Source: Verrucomicrobiaceae bacterium
GTDB taxonomy: Bacteria; Verrucomicrobiota; Verrucomicrobiae; Verrucomicrobiales; Akkermansiaceae
DNA: 6,529 nucleotides
Direction of reading: 5' to 3'
Assembly (NCBI GenBank): GCA_947372405.1
Contig: CANBTO010000293.1
Span: 1 to 6,529 of the forward strand
The translations under genes and the position numbers were made by a program. A model generated the notes under the pieces. It made no database searches and was not told the DNA's origin. It saw only the letters and a program-made list of their open reading frames with translations. Below, in pieces: positions 1 to 5,900 of this stretch. Positions within the stretch are counted from its first letter, which is position 1. Every line of letters starts with the position of its first letter.

Positions 1-2696
1 TGATCAATTCCGGTTATATCGCCGATTTCAAGCACGACGGCATGCTGGACTGGCTCGATCACACGAACTACGGCGTGGAAGACCGTCACAACGTGCAGGT
101 GCTAGAGTTGAGCAGCATCGAACGCCAGCCGAGGCGGATTCTTACCGTGCTCTATAACTGGCATCCGCGGGAGGCCGAAAAGGCCAACGCATGGGATTAC
201 GAATGCTTTGATGACGACAAGGACGGGCTGATAGAAATCGGATTCGGCCCAAAGGATCAGGAGCGCCGCCGGGACGTCGTGTTTCGTTGGGACAAGACGA
301 AATCGACCTATGTCGCGGAAAATTTAGCCGCCCAGCCCCACCTGCGGTTGTTGGACGATACGGATATCCAGAAGCAGTTGAAGGAGATCAAGGAAGCCGG
401 AGGACATCGCTATCCCCTCATCGCTGAAAAACCCGCCAAAGCGGGCGGAGAAACTCCGCAACCCAAGCCATACCAATTCCAATCTCTCAAAGGCCGCAGC
501 GATGCGGAAATCGCCCGTGCGATGGGCGGCAAGCCGACCGCCGATTCGTTCCATCCCGCCGACGCTCCTGACACCCATCTTCCCGAGGGGTTCTGGAACA
601 TGGACCCGAAAGCCGCGGCTCTTGCATTTGCCGAAGCCAACCGCACGCCCGCGCACCGGAAAATGGTCCGCATCGCCATCGATGACCGCGGATCGGTCCA
701 CCCGCCGGAAAGCGGGTGGGTGGTGTACGATTTCAAGTCGTCGTCGTGTTACACCTCCACCACCAGTCTGACCGTGCTAAGGTTCGGCATCGACAAGCCC
801 TACATATTCCAATCCGGCACCAGCATGAACGGCATGGTCGGAGCGAATCCGCTCGCCGACCGCGCCGGACATGCGCTGCGCCTGATCCCCATCTCCAGGG
901 AGGAGGCGCGCTTTCTATCAGAGACGCTGTTCTGGCTCGACCGCATCCGCTCGCGCTCCGGCAAGGAGGACCGTTTCGGCTCGGGTGGCGGCATAAGCAG
1001 CACGGCGGATGGCAAGGGCACGCTGGATTTCCATGCCGCAAACCAGCAACCGCGGCGGGTTGCGGGAACGTTCTGGCATGGTCCGTCCCTGGCCGCCCGC
1101 TGGGCCGATGGGTTTGATCAGAGTGCCTGCATCAACTTCGCCCACCACCTGCTGACGAATGCCCTGCCCGGACATCTGATAGGCCGCTGGGACGACACGC
1201 CTCTGGCCCACCGCAACCTGGCAACCCCGCTCGCCGAGCGGCTGAAACCCCGCGAGGACAGCGATGCTCGTGACGAACTCGCCTTCATCGTGCTTGCCGC
1301 GCTTGAGCGTCACAAGACCGATCCCTGGCCGGCGGCCGCCCTGGCATTGCTTGTCAATTGCGCGGGGGACAGCGGTTTGGCCAATACCTTGCCGGCGCTT
1401 GAGGAACTCAATGGAAAACTGCCACCACCCGGCGACAGCGAAACGGAATTCCGGACCCTTGAGGAGAAGTTTAAAGGTGAGTTCGTTCCCCCGAATGATG
1501 CCGAAGGAAAAAACCAATGGGAGCGTCTTCAATCGCTGCGGGTGCAGATGTCTTACGACATCCCGTGCCAACTCCGCGAGCCGCTTGCCCGCGCCATCAA
1601 ACAACTCCACGCCCTCGATCAAGCGGTTCCCCTCATCAAGATGGCGGAAACCGACAGAGATTCCGCAGCCTGGGCGCTCCAGCAACTGCAGATCCACCAC
1701 CCGGACCAGTATGCGGACACGCTCATCGCATCCTTTCGCGATGCGGATCCCAAGTCACGCGGCATGATCTTTTCCACACTGGCCGCCGCCCATCCGCCGG
1801 GAGCCAGGCGCTTGCGGGAAACCCTGAGCACCGCGCAGAAAGAGGAACTCGCCATCGAGCTTGCCCAATTCGAACTCAAGGATGAGCCCGCTCTCGCCAA
1901 GTCGAGGATTCCGGCGCTGCTCGAAATTTTCAAAGACGCGTCCGGCACCCGCGATTACGGCGCACGGGGACCCGCCATCGAGTTGCTATCCGTCCTGCCG
2001 CTCGACGCGCCACAGCAGGCGCGATTCCAGGCGCTTCTGCTCGCAGAGCTCAAGACGCCACGCCGGATGCAATTCGAGATATCGATCCTTCCCTGGATCA
2101 TTCCGGCTTTGGTTAAGTTGCCCGATCCCGACCGCCATTGGGATGGATTGATAGAATTCTCGAAAAACGCGACGCAGCACGACGAATTCTCCTATTTCAT
2201 CGATACGCTCTCAACCCTCGTCCTTGCCACGCCGGAAGTCCGGAAGGTTCAGTTCGCCGATTTCATCCGGCCGCACTTCACCCGCCACGGTGGCAATATG
2301 AACGATCTCTTCCTCGCCGCGCTGGCATTGGATTTGCGTGAGCTCGCGCCGGAACTCGCGCATCTCGCCAGCAGTGGCCCCGAGGCCGAAGAAGGCAAAT
2401 GCGCGAATGGCTGGGGCGGTGGATTCACAGGCCCCGGTAACGAACGCTATCATCTCGCCCGCCATATCACCTCCCTGTGGCTGGAGCCGGATGCCGACAC
2501 CCGCGCCAGAATGTGGACGGCCATGGTTCTCACCTCACCCTATGTTTACGCCCGGCAGTCAAATGTCGCGGCCACTCTAAGGAAAGATTTCCGCACCGCA
2601 CTCGCCGCCGCCTCTCCAAGCGTGAGCGAAGAACTGAAGAGCAAGGTGAAGAGCGCCCCGCAGCCAGCCCCGATTCTGTTGGAGGAATCGAAATGA
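1..2696 (+). CDS. Large protein with FG-GAP-like N-terminal segments and a helical HEAT-like C-terminal region (5' partial)
   Basis: I do not recognise this protein as a named family. The frame is open from base 3 to the TGA at 2694-2696, so the gene begins before the window. The first internal ATG, at 42, has no Shine-Dalgarno sequence and is probably not the start; residue numbers here count from it. Just upstream of and across that ATG is a degenerate FG-GAP/VCBS-like segment (IADFKHDGMLDW), and residues 55-68 contain a second one with a D57-x-D59-x-D61-G62 calcium-loop pattern. Such repeats build beta-propellers in exported proteins, so a signal peptide and more repeats may lie upstream (inference). 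Residues about 100-180 are a polar, Pro/Ala-rich linker. Residues about 185-380 are mixed, with Gly-rich stretches. From about 405 to 870 the protein is mostly amphipathic helices with HEAT-like spacing, for example 510-580 and 600-700. No membrane segment or catalytic motif is visible. Its stop overlaps the next frame's ATG, which suggests an operon with the downstream genes. Confidence 0.85.
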   Translation, partial: INSGYIADFKHDGMLDWLDHTNYGVEDRHNVQVLELSSIERQPRRILTVLYNWHPREAEKANAWDYECFDDDKDGLIEIGFGPKDQERRRDVVFRWDKTKSTYVAENLAAQPHLRLLDDTDIQKQLKEIKEAGGHRYPLIAEKPAKAGGETPQPKPYQFQSLKGRSDAEIARAMGGKPTADSFHPADAPDTHLPEGFWNMDPKAAALAFAEANRTPAHRKMVRIAIDDRGSVHPPESGWVVYDFKSSSCYTSTTSLTVLRFGIDKPYIFQSGTSMNGMVGANPLADRAGHALRLIPISREEARFLSETLFWLDRIRSRSGKEDRFGSGGGISSTADGKGTLDFHAANQQPRRVAGTFWHGPSLAARWADGFDQSACINFAHHLLTNALPGHLIGRWDDTPLAHRNLATPLAERLKPREDSDARDELAFIVLAALERHKTDPWPAAALALLVNCAGDSGLANTLPALEELNGKLPPPGDSETEFRTLEEKFKGEFVPPNDAEGKNQWERLQSLRVQMSYDIPCQLREPLARAIKQLHALDQAVPLIKMAETDRDSAAWALQQLQIHHPDQYADTLIASFRDADPKSRGMIFSTLAAAHPPGARRLRETLSTAQKEELAIELAQFELKDEPALAKSRIPALLEIFKDASGTRDYGARGPAIELLSVLPLDAPQQARFQALLLAELKTPRRMQFEISILPWIIPALVKLPDPDRHWDGLIEFSKNATQHDEFSYFIDTLSTLVLATPEVRKVQFADFIRPHFTRHGGNMNDLFLAALALDLRELAPELAHLASSGPEAEEGKCANGWGGGFTGPGNERYHLARHITSLWLEPDADTRARMWTAMVLTSPYVYARQSNVAATLRKDFRTALAAASPSVSEELKSKVKSAPQPAPILLEESK
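2681..2696 (+). promoter_or_regulatory. Shine-Dalgarno sequence and ATGA stop/start overlap
   Basis: GGAGG at 2681-2685 lies 7 bases before the ATG at 2693-2695, and that ATG overlaps the TGA stop of the preceding gene as ATGA. This layout is typical of translational coupling. It would start the 71-codon frame that carries the sigma-factor-like segment. It is the best ribosome binding site in the interval between the two large genes. Confidence 0.55.
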
Positions 2697-2908
2697 GACG
2701 GGCGGGGAGCGGATTTACAGGAAACAACCCCGCCACTTTTTGGCAGGGAAGGCAGCCTGTAACCGATCCCACCTTCTTCGCCAGCACCAGGTGGTCGATT
2801 GTCCGCGACGCGACGTGCTCGCCTCGCGTCCCGGTGACATCTTTCCCGGATTCTCTTTCTGTTTTCTGTGATCAAAATCCAGTAACATTTCGCCCAATAC
2901 GTTTTTGA
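2693..2908 (+). CDS. Small ORF (71 aa) overlapping the upstream stop and containing a sigma-factor-like segment
   Basis: This frame starts at the ATG of the ATGA overlap, is preceded by GGAGG, and ends at the TGA at 2906-2908. The product would be 71 residues. Residues 1-22 resemble nothing I recognise. Residues 23-40 match the N-terminus of ECF sigma factors of the kinase-associated type. Residues 41-71 have no recognisable similarity, and their DNA is the AT-rich leader of the kinase gene. The frame is the same as that of the kinase: the TGA at 2906-2908 and seven sense codons separate it from the kinase ATG. It may be translated as a leader peptide coupled to the upstream gene, or it may be only the accidental reading of a decayed gene. 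No DNA-binding or sigma region 2/4 sequence is left, so it cannot work as a sigma factor. Confidence 0.35.
   Translation: MRRAGSGFTGNNPATFWQGRQPVTDPTFFASTRWSIVRDATCSPRVPVTSFPDSLSVFCDQNPVTFRPIRF
2728..2748 (+). other. Small hairpin over the sigma relic's ribosome binding site
   Basis: CCC-C-GCCA (2728-2735) can pair with TGGC-A-GGG (2741-2748). This gives seven base pairs with one C/A mismatch and the five-base loop CTTTT. The 3' arm contains the AGGG of the SD-like sequence before the sigma relic, so folding would hide it. No T-run follows the stem, so it does not look like a standard intrinsic terminator. Confidence 0.3.
2759..2812 (+). pseudogene. Relic of an ECF sigma factor gene (N-terminal 18 codons only)
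   Basis: The 18 codons read VTDPTFFASTRWSIVRDA. This has the form of the N-terminus of sigma-70 ECF factors found beside Ser/Thr kinases in Verrucomicrobiota and Planctomycetota, which open with a short leader, then F-x-x-T-R/H-W-S-x-V. In those genes about 180-230 further residues follow, with sigma regions 2 and 4. Here nothing similar follows, and the kinase ATG is only 117 bases downstream. An SD-like AGGGAAGG at 2745-2752 sits 6 bases before codon 1, which is GTA; a GTG start changed by one transition would explain this (inference). The position immediately upstream of the kinase is where the intact partner is normally found. Eighteen residues is a short match, so chance cannot be excluded, but the order and spacing of the F, T-R-W-S and V residues make a relic the best reading. 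Confidence 0.55.
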
Positions 2909-2910
2909 AG
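2834..2910 (+). promoter_or_regulatory. AT-rich leader of the kinase gene with an imperfect direct repeat (possible promoter region)
   Basis: Bases 2851-2910 contain about 21 G/C in 60, far below the GC-rich genes on both sides, as expected for a promoter region. Two similar 14-mers, GTGACATCTTTCCC (2834-2847) and GTAACATTTCGCCC (2882-2895), agree at 10 of 14 positions and start 48 bases apart. I find no good housekeeping -35/-10 pair. The second copy holds an AAC that could belong to an ECF-type -35 element, followed by CGTTTT at 2900-2905. The 13-base gap between GTAAC and CGT is shorter than the usual 16-17, so the promoter call is weak. Confidence 0.3.
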
Positions 2911-2913
2911 ATT

Positions 2914-2918
2914 GGAGA
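2914..2918 (+). promoter_or_regulatory. Ribosome binding site of the kinase gene
   Basis: GGAGA lies 11 bases before the ATG at 2930. The spacing is slightly long but acceptable. An in-frame stop at 2906-2908 limits the start to this ATG or a TTG at 2912; the TTG overlaps the SD itself, so the ATG is the clear choice. Confidence 0.6.
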
Positions 2919-2929
2919 ACACCGCCACC

Positions 2930-5900
2930 ATGACCGATCCTCTTCCTGCTCCCACCTGCCCGGACTGCGCCACTCCCCTGCCCGCCGATTCCCCGCAGGC
3001 ACTGTGCCCGGCCTGCCTGATGCGCCAGGCGCTCGCATCGCGCACCATCGCGGATGGCGATGCGAAAACATCCACCACTCCCCCGCCCTCACCCGAGGAG
3101 ATCGCCGACAAGTTCCCGCAGTTCGAAATCCTCGAATGCCTCGGCCGCGGCGGCATGGGCGTGGTTTACAAGGCCCGCCAGAAATCGCTCAACCGCATCG
3201 TCGCCATCAAGATCCTCGCCCCAGAACGCGAGACCGAAACCCGCTTCGCCGAACGCTTCGCCCGCGAGGCCGAACTGCTCGCCAAGCTCAACCACCCGCA
3301 CATCGTCACCATCCACGATTTCGGTGCAACCGACTCTCAACACTCAACCATCAACTCCCAACCTCTCTACTATCTGGTCATGGAGTTCGTCGATGGAGTG
3401 AACCTCCGTGACCTACTGCGCGACGGAAAACTCGAACCCAAGCAAGCCCTCGCCATCGTCCCGCCGATCTGCGAAGCGCTGCAATACGCCCATGACAAGG
3501 GCATCGTCCACCGCGACATCAAACCGGAGAATCTTTTGTTAGACCGCGATGGCCGCATCAAGATCGCGGACTTCGGCATCGCTGGACTGATCGGCTCGGG
3601 CGGAGAAAACATCGGCACACCTCCCTACATGGCCCCGGAACAAGGCGGTGTTTCTGCGGAAGTGGACAGCCGAGCCGACATTTACGCGCTCGGCGTAGTG
3701 CTCTATGAAATGCTCACCGGCGAGCGGCCCAACAAGGAGCTCGTCGCCCCTTCGAAGAAGGTCCAGATCGACGTGCGGTTGGATGAGATCGTGCTGCGGG
3801 CATTGGAGAAAACTCCGGCGCTTCGCTACCAGACAGCGGGTGAGTTCCGCACGGTGGTGGAGGCGATCTCGGCGGAGGATGGAAAACCAACGGGCGGCGG
3901 GCAAACGGGTCCGGTGAACACGGAAGCATGGCTGGCGCTGATCGACGCCGGGGATTATGCGAGGAGTTGGGAAACCGCCACCACCTATTTTCAGGGTTGC
4001 CTGACGCGAGATGAATGGATTGGCCGCCTGCAAAATGTGCGGCAACCACTGGGCAAGATCCTTGCGCGAAAACAGGCTTCAGCCACATTCACCGCCTCCG
4101 GCCAGCGTATTGAGGTGATCTATGAATCCTCCTTTGCCGGTCTGCCGGAAGCGGTGGAAACGGTGACATTCGACAAGCAATCCGGCGGCGAGTGGCTGGC
4201 CGCAGGTTATCTTATTCGACCTTCAGGAAACGCCGTGGCCCGCTTCTCACGCACGGCCATTGCGGGTGCGTGCTGGGCTCCGGTTTTCTTTGTCGCGTTC
4301 CTGATGTACTTCACCGCAGTCAAGGTGTCGTCTGGCGAATATCACGGGCCTCCGTTGTGGGTAAAACTACTGACCGTGATGCTTGGCGTTCTTGGCATTA
4401 CCGCGCCCTTCGGCACGACGATTCTCGGCTGGATCGCGGTCTCGCAAATCCGCCGCTCGGTGGGAAAACTCTACGGTCTTGGACTGGCGGTGCTGGACGG
4501 TCTGCTGTTTCCGTTGCTGGCCCTGGATGCGGTCGTTTGGTGGCTGTGCCCGATATTGATGAAGATGTTGATGGGGCGTTCATTGGATACGAAAGAGTAT
4601 TTGAGGATTTGGAATCCCGAAATGGCTCCAACGATCGTCAATGAATTGGCAACAGTTGCGGCCTTGGTGGTTTCGTTGATCGTGGACTGTCTCATCATCC
4701 GCCGCGTCTGGCGCGCTGTGAACCAAAGCGGCGCAGGCTCCCCGCCTGTAGCACCAACTCACCGCAAGAGCAGGTTTGTTAGAGTTGGTGCGTTGGCAGT
4801 CCTTGTGATCGCCCTCGCCGTCGTCTTCGCGAACCATTTTCTGCGGGATGACGATCCAGCCAGTCTGGCCGAATCGCCGCAGAAACTCCAGTTCCAGCCG
4901 AACCATGCGGTGTTTCTGGCGGGCATGACCGCACCGCAGTCCGCGTGGCCGTGGAGCGAGTTGCAGAGACGGGTAAAGGACGGACGGATTTCCTCCACGG
5001 AAGCCAACCAAATGTTGGACCAGATCGCCGCGAGTATCCGGCGGGATCATCCGAATGGCAGCGAGCAACCTTTTGGTTGGTTGGGGGATTTTCTCAAGGA
5101 AATGCGCTCCCACCATCTAACAAACGAGTCGAACGAGCTCGCGTTTCTGGTTTCCTATTGCGGCAACCCTTCCATCGAGCGGCTGCCGCGCAACAGGGAG
5201 AATGACGTCTATCTCCAACTCTCATGCAAATGGCGCAGCCCATGGTTTGACTCCGATTCGCTGGGCTACGAGCTGCTGAATGAAATGCATTCCATCCAGA
5301 TTGACGGGCGTCCGGTCTCCGTGCGGAAGGGCTCGGACAGCCACCAGTGGAAGCAATGGCAATACGAAGGTGCCTTGGAACTGCCCAAACTCGCTCCCGG
5401 CAAACACGTCGTCCGTTGCGAAGTGGACAGCGCCCTTGTGGCGGAGCCCGACATGGCCGGTCTCGCGACCATCGCTCCATCCGCGGAATGGCCGCCCGCC
5501 AGGCACCGATGGACGCGCGCCTGCGAGGCGGAGTTGATGGTTTATGCCAGGGACACCGAATTGGTCAGGCTGACGGCAGAACCTGCGTTCGATCCGGTGG
5601 CGAATGGCTCGGTGAAGACAAAACCTGTCATCATCCGACCGAAAGGTGGTCGTCAAAACGCGATCGTTTCCTTCGACATGGATGCCAAACCTGGATTCCC
5701 CTTCAGTGTGGACGTGGCGTTACGGTTGGCCGGGCAAACCTACCCATGCGGAAAGCTCAACGCCGTCAGCACACGCACTTTCACGACGAGCAGCCCGAAG
5801 GAGCTCACCATGGAAATCGGCACCTTGGCACCCGATGTCAAGGAAGCGGACATCATTCTAACACCCGATCCGAAAGCGGTGGAAAGCAACCCCGACGTTG

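Noticed and set aside
42..44. ATG at 42 as the true start of the first gene
   Set aside because: The frame is open to the window edge, the residues before it continue an FG-GAP-like segment, and there is no Shine-Dalgarno sequence in front of it.
918..1700. 260-codon open frame on the - strand
   Set aside because: It lies wholly inside the first gene on the opposite strand, its product looks like no known family, and long antisense frames are common in GC-rich coding DNA.
2728..2748. Intrinsic terminator after the first gene
   Set aside because: The stem has a mismatch and its T-run is in the loop, not after the stem; the ATGA overlap also argues for continued transcription.
2905..3411. 168-codon + strand frame covering the kinase start
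   Set aside because: The kinase reading in the other frame carries the zinc ribbon, glycine loop and catalytic lysine; this frame is Arg/Pro/His-rich shadow sequence.
4192..4644. 150-codon + strand frame overlapping the kinase membrane region
   Set aside because: It is out of frame with a continuous protein that has sensible membrane topology, so it is a shadow frame.
4580..5116. 178-codon open frame on the - strand
   Set aside because: It is antisense to the membrane and linker part of the kinase and has no recognisable domain or good ribosome binding site.
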